Positions 1 to 8,392 of a stretch of 64,000 nt of DNA are shown in pieces. Made by a program: the position numbers and the translations under genes. Each line of letters begins with the position of its first letter. Position 1 is the first letter of the stretch. The notes under the pieces are model-generated. The model did no database searches, had not been told where the DNA came from, and was given only the letters and a program-made list of their open reading frames with translations. Source of the stretch: Prevotella sp. (GTDB taxonomy: Bacteria; Bacteroidota; Bacteroidia; Bacteroidales; Muribaculaceae); NCBI GenBank assembly GCA_023666665.1, contig JAMPBN010000001.1:8305-72304 (forward strand), in the 5' to 3' direction.

Positions 1-203
1 TTTATGCTTTATAACATATTTTTGACAACTCGCGGCAAGGCAGAGAGTTAGGATGTAGAAAATTTTTTGAACTTTAACATTCTTTAACGGAGCGAGAAGC
101 CCCACCGGCCTCCTGAAGGGGGAGATTTGGGCGGGAGTTTGCGCGGCGTGCACGCCGAGGGCGCAACAAGATTTGAGAGGGGAGGATTTGGAGGCGGGGG
201 AGG
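1..203. other. Left-edge non-coding stretch
   Basis: I see no gene here. The stretch is GC-rich in its second half and holds a perfect 12-base palindrome, GGCGTGCACGCC at 145-156, flanked by GCGC at 141-144 and 161-164, so it can fold into a small hairpin. No run of T follows, so a terminator call is not supported. Confidence 0.5.
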
Positions 204-231
204 TTGGGTTCGAAAAAAATGATTATATTTG
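204..231 (+). promoter_or_regulatory. Putative Bacteroidetes-type promoter for aroK
   Basis: TTG at 204-206 and TATATTTG at 224-231 match the -33 and -7 elements of the Bacteroidetes primary sigma factor (TTTG, then TAnnTTTG). The 17-base spacing is slightly short of the usual 19-21. Transcription would begin near 235, giving an untranslated leader of about 44 nt before aroK. Confidence 0.5.
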
Positions 232-278
232 CGGGTGTGATTTGATTTGCATCAGAAGTATGTTAATGCATTAATTAA

Positions 279-818
279 ATGAGAGCGATATTTTTAATCG
301 GATATATGGGTTGCGGAAAGTCAACCTTGGGGCGCGCATTGGGCCGCGCCACGGGGCTGGAGTTCATTGACCTTGACCATTATATAGAGAATCGGTTTCA
401 TAAGACGGTGAGTGAGCTGTTTGCCGAGCGCGGCGAGGATGGATTCCGCCGGGCAGAACGCGCAATGCTCGAGGAGGTGAGCCAGTTTCCCGATGTCATA
501 GTAGCGTGCGGAGGTGGCACACCGTGTTTCTTTGATAATATGGAGCTGATGAACGAGCGGGGACTGACCGTGTGGCTGAACACCCCGACGGAACGCCTGT
601 ATGAGCGCCTTCAGCGCAATCGGAGCAAGCGTCCGATTCTTGCCAACAAAACCGATGAAGAGCTGATGGCATTTATAGTTAATGCTTTACAAGAGCGCGA
701 GGCCTTCTATTCGGAGGCGCAGGCAAAATTTTGTGCCACGTTGCTCGAAGATAAGAGTCAGATAACAATAACAGCGCAGCAGTTTTGCGAGCGCTTCAAT
801 CTCCCCACCCTACCATGA
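279..818 (+). CDS. aroK: Shikimate kinase
   Basis: The product is a 179-residue cytosolic kinase that phosphorylates shikimate to shikimate 3-phosphate in chorismate and aromatic amino-acid synthesis. The Walker A loop GYMGCGKST lies at residues 8-16. The shikimate-binding DLD is near residue 33, an arginine in GFRRAE near residue 58, the GGGTP loop near 77-81, and the lid arginines in RSKRP near 115. Length is normal for the family. The stop TGA overlaps the ATG of the next gene in an ATGA arrangement, so translation of the two is probably coupled. The family assignment is firm. Confidence 0.95.
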   Translation: MRAIFLIGYMGCGKSTLGRALGRATGLEFIDLDHYIENRFHKTVSELFAERGEDGFRRAERAMLEEVSQFPDVIVACGGGTPCFFDNMELMNERGLTVWLNTPTERLYERLQRNRSKRPILANKTDEELMAFIVNALQEREAFYSEAQAKFCATLLEDKSQITITAQQFCERFNLPTLP

Positions 819-1990
819 ATACAACCAGCGAGACAGACCACATCACCCTTGAAGCTCCATTGGCGGGGGACGTTTTGAAGCGCCGCATCACAGTTGGCTT
901 GCCCTCGGGAACGGCATATGGTGAGCGCCGATTCCCTGTGACTCCGGAGGGCGCCACTCAGCTGATTGACCGAAACATAGCCATAAAAATGGAGCGAGGC
1001 GGCGGCGACCCGATACATTATCCGGATTCGGCTTATGCGCGTGCGGGAGTGGATATATGCAGCCGCGTGGAGTCATTGCGTGCGGATGTCATAATTAGTC
1101 CGGCTCCGCTGAGCGCCGCAGAGGCCGGAACGTTGCGGCGCGGCACTTTGCTGATTACCTTGCTCAGCGCAATCACAGACAATCCGCTCTACGCCAAGGC
1201 TCTGCTCCACGCCGGAGTCAATGTTATGGCCGCCGACCTGATTGACCACGAGGGACATAGACTGATTGCCGACATTTTGCACGAAATTGACGGTTGCGCT
1301 TCCATTGCCATAGCCTCGGCGCTGCTCACCGACCCGATTCACGGCAAAGGGATATTGCTGGGCGGGGTGACGGGCATAGTACCCTGTGAGGTGACAGTTT
1401 TCGGCTCGGGTATGGGCGCGATTGCCGCAGCACATAACGCCCTGGGCATGGGAGCCACGGTAAGGATGTTTGACAGCGACCTCTATTCGCTGCGCAAGGC
1501 ATCGCGGGTACTGAACCACGTAGTAATTTCTTCGGCTCCGCACCCCAACGTGGTGAGAGGGGCTCTCCGCTCTGCCGACGTGGTGGTTGTCACGCCAATG
1601 CGTTCACCTCTGACATGTGGCCAAAACGAGATTTCGCAGCTGAAGCGCCGCGCTCTAATTTTTGACCTAACCGCCGCTCCGGGAGCAACATTCCCGGGAA
1701 TTGAGGTGATAGACCTTGCCACGCCAAAAGTGCAGACTATGGCGGCCGCAGAAACCACGGTTTGCTATGCCAACGTGGGTTGCCGCGTGCCCCGCACCGC
1801 AGCGATGGCCATGAGCAATGCATTGGTGGCAAACATGGACTCGGTGATTGCCGCTATGGGCTCTTTGGCGGAAATTCCCGCTGCTATGCGCCCGGCAATG
1901 CTGATGTTTTGGGGCAAGTGCGTAAACCCGACTTGCGCAGAAATTTTAGGGATTCGCTCTTTAGATATAAATCTTTTAACCGGAAACTGA
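815..1990 (+). CDS. Alanine dehydrogenase/PntA-family protein, divergent active site
   Basis: The frame is open from a TTG at 785, but I choose the ATG at 815, which overlaps the aroK stop by four bases. This gives 391 residues. The N-terminal half resembles the alanine dehydrogenase/transhydrogenase N domain (GERRFPVTPEGA near residue 31). The C-terminal half holds a Rossmann glycine motif, GSGMGA, after GGVTGIVP. In true alanine dehydrogenases the pyruvate-binding lysine sits in a VKEP-like segment and the catalytic histidine in an LHLA-like segment. Here the matching stretches read SPAPLS and TLLSAIT and lack both residues. The fold is clear, but alanine dehydrogenase activity is doubtful. 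It sits between aroK and the RNase H gene with overlaps on both sides. Confidence 0.75.
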   Translation: MNTTSETDHITLEAPLAGDVLKRRITVGLPSGTAYGERRFPVTPEGATQLIDRNIAIKMERGGGDPIHYPDSAYARAGVDICSRVESLRADVIISPAPLSAAEAGTLRRGTLLITLLSAITDNPLYAKALLHAGVNVMAADLIDHEGHRLIADILHEIDGCASIAIASALLTDPIHGKGILLGGVTGIVPCEVTVFGSGMGAIAAAHNALGMGATVRMFDSDLYSLRKASRVLNHVVISSAPHPNVVRGALRSADVVVVTPMRSPLTCGQNEISQLKRRALIFDLTAAPGATFPGIEVIDLATPKVQTMAAAETTVCYANVGCRVPRTAAMAMSNALVANMDSVIAAMGSLAEIPAAMRPAMLMFWGKCVNPTCAEILGIRSLDINLLTGN

Positions 1991-2628
1991 TGACACCGAG
2001 AAGAAAATTTTACGTTGTGTGGCAAGGACTTTCGCCCGGCATATATGACACCTGGGACGAGTGCAAGGCTCAGGTTGAAGGATTCAACGGCGCCAAATAC
2101 AAGGCGTTCAATAGCATAGAGGAAGCCACGGCGGCATTTCGCGGCAGCTATGAAGACCAGGCAACTCTGCTGATAGCTTTAGCCAAAAGAAAAGAACCCC
2201 GGCTCTTTGACAACCCGGAGATTCGCACAGATGCGCTGGCCGTTGACGGGGCCTGCTCGGGAGTGCCTGGGCCGATGGAATATCGCGGAGTCGACGTTGC
2301 CACAGGGCGCGAGATTTTCCACGTGGGGCCATACGCCGGCGGCACCAACAATATTGCAGAATATTTAGCTCTGGTCCACGCCCTTGCGATGCTCGACAAA
2401 GAGGGAGATTACACTCGGCCGATATATAGCGACAGCAAGACTGCGCTGAGCTGGTTGAAGCGACGCGGGTCAAACACCAAGCTGGAACGCACGGCCGAAA
2501 ATGCCGCCGTGTTCACGATGCTTGAGCGCGCCAACCGCTGGGTTCAGACCCACGAGCTGAAAAACCCCGTGCTTAAATGGGACACGGAGGAATGGGGAGA
2601 AATCCCCGCCGACTTCGGTAGGAAATAA
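1990..2628 (+). CDS. Ribonuclease H with N-terminal viroplasmin domain
   Basis: The start at 1990 shares one base with the preceding stop (TGATG), giving 212 residues; the open frame further upstream lies inside the previous gene. Residues 5-45 (FYVVWQG...YKAFNS) form a caulimovirus viroplasmin-like domain that binds RNA-DNA hybrid. The RNase H domain follows. Its four acidic catalytic residues are visible in DGACSG, NIAEYLAL, YSDSKTA and the C-terminal ADFGRK. It removes RNA from RNA-DNA hybrids such as R-loops and Okazaki primers. This two-domain form is the usual RNase HI of Bacteroidales. It ends one base before the convergent cysE stop. Confidence 0.9.
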   Translation: MTPRRKFYVVWQGLSPGIYDTWDECKAQVEGFNGAKYKAFNSIEEATAAFRGSYEDQATLLIALAKRKEPRLFDNPEIRTDALAVDGACSGVPGPMEYRGVDVATGREIFHVGPYAGGTNNIAEYLALVHALAMLDKEGDYTRPIYSDSKTALSWLKRRGSNTKLERTAENAAVFTMLERANRWVQTHELKNPVLKWDTEEWGEIPADFGRK

Positions 2629-2629
2629 A

Positions 2630-3430
2630 TTATTGAGTAATCTTGCCGTGAGGGGGAACATCGGTCGTCACCCAGACGTTTCCGCCGATAACCGCATTGT
2701 GGCCAATCGTTATACGTCCAAGCACGGAGGCATTGGAGTAAATTGTGACCCCATCCTCAATAATCGGGTGGCGGGGTAGGTTTGCGGGATGTCCGTCGGC
2801 ATCGAGGGTGAAGTTTTTTGAACCGAGGGTGACACCTTGATATATAGTCACGTGAGAACCGATTATACAGGTCTGCCCAATGACGACTCCGGTGCCGTGG
2901 TCAATGGCAAAATATTCGCCGATGGTGGCACCGGGATGTATGTCGATACCGGTGGCGGAATGTGCGAGTTCGGTGATTATGCGCGGAATCACCGGCACCC
3001 CGAGTTTAAGCAGCGAATGGGCGGCGCGATAATGAATCAAAGCGTGGACCGATGGATAGCAGAACACCACCTCAAAGCGGTTGTCAACCGCCGGGTCGTT
3101 GGCATATATGGCATCAATATCGGTGCGAAGCACTCGGCGCAGCTCCGGGAGTGAATCAATAAAGCCGAGAGTGAGGGAATCGCAATCGCCATCGCACACG
3201 CTGACAATCTGCGCTGAGAGCAGCTCGTAGAGTTTATCCATATTCACGCCGATAGAGTAGCGACGCATCTCGGGGCAGGAAACGGATTCGTCGAAAAAGT
3301 CGGGGAAAAGCAGCGCCTTGACCAGCCTCATGATTTCGCGAATCGCTATGACCGAGGGGAGGCGCTCGGGCAGGGGAAGATCTGCCGCGAGCGCCTCAAC
3401 GTTTTTCAAAAGGGTTTGCTTGGTGTTCAA
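2630..3430 (-). CDS. cysE: Serine O-acetyltransferase
   Basis: A 266-residue enzyme that acetylates L-serine with acetyl-CoA, the first step of cysteine synthesis. Residues 1-150 are the helical N-terminal domain. From about residue 165 come hexapeptide repeats of a left-handed beta helix. The catalytic histidine region reads DIHPGATIG and AIDHGTGVVIG, followed by GVTLGSKNF. The C-terminus PPHGKITQ is short. The gene starts two bases after the stop of the upstream secreted-protein gene, so it appears to be the last gene of the M60 peptidase transcript. That is an odd setting for a biosynthetic enzyme. It ends one base from the convergent RNase H gene, with no terminator between them. Confidence 0.92.
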   Translation of the reverse strand: MNTKQTLLKNVEALAADLPLPERLPSVIAIREIMRLVKALLFPDFFDESVSCPEMRRYSIGVNMDKLYELLSAQIVSVCDGDCDSLTLGFIDSLPELRRVLRTDIDAIYANDPAVDNRFEVVFCYPSVHALIHYRAAHSLLKLGVPVIPRIITELAHSATGIDIHPGATIGEYFAIDHGTGVVIGQTCIIGSHVTIYQGVTLGSKNFTLDADGHPANLPRHPIIEDGVTIYSNASVLGRITIGHNAVIGGNVWVTTDVPPHGKITQ

Positions 3431-3432
3431 TG

Positions 3433-5220
3433 TTATTGAATACGTATTGCTTTATGAGTGGTGGCGTTAATGTAGATGCCGGGGCGGAGATTGCCGGAAA
3501 CACTGCGTCCGTGTAGGTCGTAAAGGTTGGCGGCATCTGCTTCCTCACTCGAGATGTTTTCAAGGTGGTCTTCGGGGAGGTCGTTGACAATGGTTTCGAG
3601 AGCGCCGAGGTCATCGCCGGCCACGTAGATAGTGCCGGGCATGGGAACGTCTTCCGAGGCGGCAGCGTAAGTCAGCGTGATACCCTTGTCTGAGAATGTG
3701 GGGACATAGCGCCCGGGGGTGCCGGTCGAAGCTTTGCGAACGTGGCCGGTCATTGCTGTTGCAACTTGATTTTCATTGTCGACAACGGTGAGGTCTACGG
3801 TCTTGGTTCCGGGAGCAGCCTTGATGATGCAGGGTACGTAACGATAAACCTGAGGCTTGATTTCCTGAACGTAAGCTTTGCCCTGTGCAATTTCGCTGAC
3901 GGTAAACGCCTGAACGCCCTCTGGAAGAGTTACGCCGCAGGGCAGGCAGAAAGTGCCGTAGCCATTTGCGTCAACCGGGATGGTGATGGTGTTGATGGGT
4001 TCAAAGTACCATTCGCTGGAAGATTCAAGCACGTTGTAGCCCCACAGAGCGAAATCAGGTTCGGCGGTAACGCTCAGATAAGTACCGACTGCAGTATTCG
4101 CGATAGTAAGACGTTTGGCGCGGGTATTGAGGAAGTTGAGGTCATAAGCAGTAGCGTCGTCGGCTGCATCTACCATATTGAGACGCTGCTGGTTGGCTCC
4201 GCCCATCAGATACTTGTCGAAAGCAGCAGCGCGAAGGGTAATGCGGGTGGGGTCGCCATAGTAATGATTCACGCAGAAGAGGTTGAGGTCATCGGTGTAA
4301 TCATCGGTAGCGGTTCCGTATGAGTGATATTCAAGCTCGCGCATAAGGAGCCGGCCGTCGTGGGTGGTGGCGAGAACGTTAGATTTGCGTGCGCTTGAGC
4401 CACCGGGACGATTGCCATTATGCAAACGGTAGTAGTGTCCGTCTTTGGGATAACGGCTCATCAGGGTTCTCTGGTATATTTCTTCAATCTCGCGCATTGA
4501 GTATTTGGAGTCGTTTTCGAGAGCATATTTCAGTTCATCGAGGTCATAGTCGCCGATATAGCGAGGCAGATCGCTCGTATTGACCACATTTGAGGCATCT
4601 TTAACGAATGAGTTATATTCTTTAAGTTTGGCGGCACGTCCGCTGGCAACTTTTTCTTCAATCGCATCAACCTCTGCCTGAGAAATAGTTATGCCGTTCA
4701 CCTCTTTAATCTCGAAGTGCATATTGGATTTCTTAGCCAGGCTTGAGGTGTGATAGTCATCAAGGAAAAGGAATGAACCATTTGACAACATCATACCCAG
4801 CGCATAGCCGTCGCTGATAAGAACCCAAGAGGAGGCAGGATCATTGTAGACGAGTTTAAACTCACCGGCAGAGGAGCTGGTGACGGCAAGATTCTGTTTA
4901 TTGGCGGACACGAAGTTCTCAGCTCCGAGATTATAGAGGTAGTATGCTTGTTCGCGTTCGGAGTAGTGAATGCTGTATTTGCAATAAATGCTGGCAGTAT
5001 CGGTTTGGGTTGCCAGAGATGACACGAGTTGCGCACCGTCTTTCTTGTCGGTAGCATATACGTAGCCGCTGGTTTCCCTCGTGCTGCCATTGCGAACGAT
5101 CAAATAGGTTTTATTGTTGGCAAGATCATCAAGGCTTTTGATGGTAATAGTCTTGGGAGCAGCCAACGACGGAAGGATGCCAACGGTGAGCGCCAGAGCT
5201 GCTGATATATATTTTTTCAT
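3433..5220 (-). CDS. Secreted protein with short type IX-like C-terminal tail
   Basis: A 595-residue protein of unknown function. It begins with a signal peptide (MKKYISAALALTVGILPSLA). Residues about 55-180 carry a repeat-like module containing AYYLYNLGAENFV, which resembles a beta-trefoil or ricin-like lectin unit and recurs in the giant protein at 38.2-43.4 kb. No catalytic motif is recognised. The last 31 residues (NLYDLHGRSV, then PGIYI) match the short YDLQGR...GIYI tail shared with other secreted proteins of the window. I infer export to the surface by the type IX system. It starts 12 bases after the M60 peptidase gene, suggesting joint expression and a role in glycoprotein binding. 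Confidence 0.75.
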   Translation of the reverse strand: MKKYISAALALTVGILPSLAAPKTITIKSLDDLANNKTYLIVRNGSTRETSGYVYATDKKDGAQLVSSLATQTDTASIYCKYSIHYSEREQAYYLYNLGAENFVSANKQNLAVTSSSAGEFKLVYNDPASSWVLISDGYALGMMLSNGSFLFLDDYHTSSLAKKSNMHFEIKEVNGITISQAEVDAIEEKVASGRAAKLKEYNSFVKDASNVVNTSDLPRYIGDYDLDELKYALENDSKYSMREIEEIYQRTLMSRYPKDGHYYRLHNGNRPGGSSARKSNVLATTHDGRLLMRELEYHSYGTATDDYTDDLNLFCVNHYYGDPTRITLRAAAFDKYLMGGANQQRLNMVDAADDATAYDLNFLNTRAKRLTIANTAVGTYLSVTAEPDFALWGYNVLESSSEWYFEPINTITIPVDANGYGTFCLPCGVTLPEGVQAFTVSEIAQGKAYVQEIKPQVYRYVPCIIKAAPGTKTVDLTVVDNENQVATAMTGHVRKASTGTPGRYVPTFSDKGITLTYAAASEDVPMPGTIYVAGDDLGALETIVNDLPEDHLENISSEEADAANLYDLHGRSVSGNLRPGIYINATTHKAIRIQ

Positions 5221-5232
5221 TTTAGGCTGGGA

Positions 5233-8200
5233 TTAGAGGGTTTTGGGGTCGATGGGACCGTCGTTGGGAATGTTGGGTTGAGCAAAGATCGGGCAGTCTA
5301 TAATCGAGATGCGGTTACGCATTTCCTCAGTGAGGGGTTTGAGTACACCCTGCTTTTCGAGGTCGTCGAGGTCGGCCTTGAATTCGTCATACATATCGTC
5401 GGTCATAATGTAGTACTGAGTGCCGTAGTCGCCCTGCTCAATTGCGCAGACGGTAAACATACCGTAGCGTTCAAAGTAGCTCCAGAGGTTATAGCCGGTG
5501 AGGCGCGAGAGCTTCATAATGCAGTTCATAATGGCGGGACCGGAGTTCTGCGTCCAGCTGATGTTGGAGGTTTCGGTGCCGATGTAGCCTTTCTTGGTCC
5601 AGCAAGATTCGGGGAAGCGCTCCTTGAACTGGGTAACTTTGTTGATGCTCTTGTCGGCGCTCTTGTTGCCGTTGAAAATCGAGGTGAGGATTTCGTACTT
5701 GTCGGCAGTGGTTTTACCGGGTTCTACGGATGAGCCTTCAGCGTAGTCGTTCTGACGCAGCGACTCGAAGAGGTCGGCATAGAGGTCGGGACGAGCCTGC
5801 TCGTCGGTGCAGCCGCCGAGCTTTTCGCTGAAGTAGAACATCAGGTTGATAAAAGGTGCCAGCACGAGTTCGCCGTTGTTGCTCGAGTAAGCCTCAATGG
5901 GGTTGAGGGCGCGGCGGGGGTCAACGATGTTGCGGGGGTCTTCAGTGTTGGCGGGATTCCAGGTGTCGGTAGGTGCACCGGAGTAGACGCCATCTGAGGT
6001 GAAGCGTTTGGTAGGATACTTGACCTGGTTGATTGCGAAGTCTTGCAGCTCCTTGCACCAGGTGAATGCGCGGCCGGCCTTAGCAGCCTTGGCAGCATCG
6101 GTGCGGCAGGACATTACGAGGTTATCGTTGGTGTTGGCGGTTTTAGTTTCACCTTTTGCATCGGGGGCGGTGATTTCGCGGTTGTAGTCGTCGTTGAGGA
6201 AGATTTTCTCCATTTTGCCGGGAGTGTTGCCCTTGCGGTGCCACTTGTCGTAGGGGTAGCGACCTCCGGAGGCTACGTCGTAGCCCATATGCAGGACGTT
6301 GTAGGCAGAGAAGATGTTGTTGCTAACCTCGGCGGTGCCAATCCAGCGGAAGTAGGGTGCCATCTGGTGCTGATGACCCCATTCGTGGGAGAGTCCCCAA
6401 ACGGCATCGGAGTCGCGGTTCATCAGGTTGTCAACGTTGCAGACGCGGCCCTGAGTATCATACATAAACGTTGGTCCCCAACCGCCTTGATACATATAGT
6501 AGTTGTAGTTGACGTAGGTCATCGTGCGGTTGTCGGGAATCTTGTTGTATTTTTCCAGGCCAAGCACGCGGTGTTCCCATATAATGAGGAGGTCGAGCAG
6601 GTTTATGTATTTAACGATTTGGCCGGAGGTGTATTGCTGCAAGGCATTGGTCTGCCAAACGGAGTGTACGCGCTGACCAAGGAGGTCAATACAGGGATAA
6701 ACGGCGTGTTTGAGAATAAGGTCGTTTTCTGCGCTGCTCTTGAGGTTGCTGAGGTAGCCGTTGTAGAGACCGCCTACGATGTGAACCTTAACGGCGCGCT
6801 CGGCACCGATTTCGGGCGAGGTCACTTCGTCGTCAAAGTTATTGATGTAGGCCAGACCCATATCGTGGCCGGCAACGATTTTCTCTTCGTCGCGCTTGGG
6901 TGTGGGAAGTTCAATCACGTTGATGCCGTTGAAGAGCGTGAAGTTGAAACGCTCGGCATACCAGCTTTGGGTGTTGTCGTTTTCGTCCTTATATTGGTTA
7001 TGGCCGTGCCAGCGAATAACCACCATACCTACTGAGCCTTTGGCTGCGGGAATACCCTCGACCATAACCACGTATTTGCCGGGGGTGAGGGCCACGCCTG
7101 TAACGCCCTGCGACTGGTCGTAGCACTTGCCCGGGGCGTTCCAGCTCTCGGCAAGTGTTTGAGGCGACATCACGGCTTCGTGGGTCGACACCATCTTGCT
7201 TGAGTCATATTCGCCCTTGAACATAATCTCGGCAAGCTGCTTGTAGAAGGGGTTGGTCAGCGCTTCAATCTGCGCGGCGGTAACACCGGGCTTCAGAGCA
7301 GAGCAGATGCCGTCGACAAACACGTCGAGGTTGGGGTCGGCAACGGCTTTCTTCTTGAACTTCATTTCGGCACAAGAGGCGTAGTTCTCAACCCGCGAGG
7401 AGTCGGTAACGAAACCGGTGTGAACGGTGAAGCGCACTGCGCGGACACCGGTCTGCATTGATTCGGGAATCTCAACCGTTGATGAGTTTGATTTCATACC
7501 GAAGTCAAGGCGCTTGTCTGGAGTACCGGTAACGTTGGTCCAGGTATATGTGCGGTCGGCGTTCATCTTGCCTATTTCAATGGTTACCTGTCCGAAGTTA
7601 CCATTGGAGCCACCTTCCTGACGGGGCACATAGGTAATCTGCTCAATATCCACTCCGGCAGAGGGTTCTGCATTTTCTTCGGCAAAGTAATATTCCAAGA
7701 TAGGCCATTGGTCGGGGTTGCTTGAAAAGCCGTTGTTACCACCGTTATATTGGGTGTGGTAAATGGTACCGGCATCGCCGTCGAAAGTTTTTTCAATGCT
7801 TTCATTGGCAGAGTTGGCGCGTCCGGCAGCAGACTTGCCTGCATCAACGGCATAGACGGGAACGGCAAAAAGTGCATCGGCCGTGGCCTGGGCGGTTTCG
7901 GAGAACTGCCATCCGGGCTGGCTGATGGTCAACTGTGCGGCGACGGAAGTAGAGGCGCTGGTACGCAGGCTCAAGGTGGTGTTGCGCGTAACGGCAGAGT
8001 TGTTTTGAGCCACACTGATGTGTATCTCGTCGCCGATAACGGTCGGGGTCACCCAGTCAGAGCCTGAAACGGCAATTTTATAGAGCGAATAGGTTGGAAT
8101 TACAATCTCTGTGGGGAGATAGTCGTCGAGAGCTATGGTACTTTTGCTGTAGACAAGAGCTCCGAGTTTTGCGGCCTGCACGTCGTTTTGGGCAGCCTGT

Positions 8201-8271
8201 GCATTGCCGACAGAGGTGGCCGACAGAGCTATCAGCCCTGCGAGCATCGCCTTCGTGATATTAGATTTCAT
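5233..8271 (-). CDS. Secreted M60-family (enhancin-like) zinc metallopeptidase
   Basis: A 1012-residue exported protein with a signal peptide (AMLAGLIALSATSVGNAQA). Residues about 40-120 form a BACON-like beta-sandwich, ending in LTISQPG. Residues about 130-310 resemble an F5/8-type carbohydrate-binding domain. The peptidase domain follows. Its zinc motif HEWGH lies near residue 628, with a third-ligand glutamate in GTAEVSNN, matching the HExxH...E pattern of M60 gluzincins, a family that cleaves mucins and other O-glycosylated proteins. It ends in PIDPKTL and lacks the short type IX tail seen on other secreted proteins here. It is the first gene of a probable three-gene minus-strand transcript behind a good promoter at 8320-8350. 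Confidence 0.85.
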   Translation of the reverse strand: MKSNITKAMLAGLIALSATSVGNAQAAQNDVQAAKLGALVYSKSTIALDDYLPTEIVIPTYSLYKIAVSGSDWVTPTVIGDEIHISVAQNNSAVTRNTTLSLRTSASTSVAAQLTISQPGWQFSETAQATADALFAVPVYAVDAGKSAAGRANSANESIEKTFDGDAGTIYHTQYNGGNNGFSSNPDQWPILEYYFAEENAEPSAGVDIEQITYVPRQEGGSNGNFGQVTIEIGKMNADRTYTWTNVTGTPDKRLDFGMKSNSSTVEIPESMQTGVRAVRFTVHTGFVTDSSRVENYASCAEMKFKKKAVADPNLDVFVDGICSALKPGVTAAQIEALTNPFYKQLAEIMFKGEYDSSKMVSTHEAVMSPQTLAESWNAPGKCYDQSQGVTGVALTPGKYVVMVEGIPAAKGSVGMVVIRWHGHNQYKDENDNTQSWYAERFNFTLFNGINVIELPTPKRDEEKIVAGHDMGLAYINNFDDEVTSPEIGAERAVKVHIVGGLYNGYLSNLKSSAENDLILKHAVYPCIDLLGQRVHSVWQTNALQQYTSGQIVKYINLLDLLIIWEHRVLGLEKYNKIPDNRTMTYVNYNYYMYQGGWGPTFMYDTQGRVCNVDNLMNRDSDAVWGLSHEWGHQHQMAPYFRWIGTAEVSNNIFSAYNVLHMGYDVASGGRYPYDKWHRKGNTPGKMEKIFLNDDYNREITAPDAKGETKTANTNDNLVMSCRTDAAKAAKAGRAFTWCKELQDFAINQVKYPTKRFTSDGVYSGAPTDTWNPANTEDPRNIVDPRRALNPIEAYSSNNGELVLAPFINLMFYFSEKLGGCTDEQARPDLYADLFESLRQNDYAEGSSVEPGKTTADKYEILTSIFNGNKSADKSINKVTQFKERFPESCWTKKGYIGTETSNISWTQNSGPAIMNCIMKLSRLTGYNLWSYFERYGMFTVCAIEQGDYGTQYYIMTDDMYDEFKADLDDLEKQGVLKPLTEEMRNRISIIDCPIFAQPNIPNDGPIDPKTL

Positions 8272-8319
8272 TAAGTTATAAATAAAAAAGATGAATTAAT
8301 TTTCCTGAAAATTATCTTG

Positions 8320-8350
8320 CAAATGTAAGATTTTTTTGTGACTTTGCAAA
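8320..8350 (-). promoter_or_regulatory. Bacteroidetes-type promoter for the M60 peptidase transcript
   Basis: Read on the minus strand, TTTG (8350-8347) and TACATTTG (8327-8320) are separated by exactly 19 bases, a full match to the -33/-7 pattern. The predicted start is near 8316, giving a leader of about 45 nt before the ATG at 8271. Confidence 0.75.
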
Positions 8351-8356
8351 GCGAAA

Positions 8357-8388
8357 TTTCAATTTTCCGAAAAATCTGCGTAATTTTG
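8357..8388 (+). promoter_or_regulatory. Promoter abutting the DEAD-box helicase start codon
   Basis: TAATTTTG at 8381-8388 is a perfect -7 element. TTTC at 8357-8360, 20 bases upstream, is a near match to -33. The ATG begins at 8393, four bases after the -7 box, so the mRNA should start at or next to the ATG and have no room for a ribosome-binding site. Confidence 0.6.
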
Positions 8389-8392
8389 CACC

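Noticed and set aside
6043..7035. 330-codon plus-strand open frame within the M60 gene
   Set aside because: It is antisense to the peptidase domain containing HEWGH. The composition is Val/Gly-rich without motifs.
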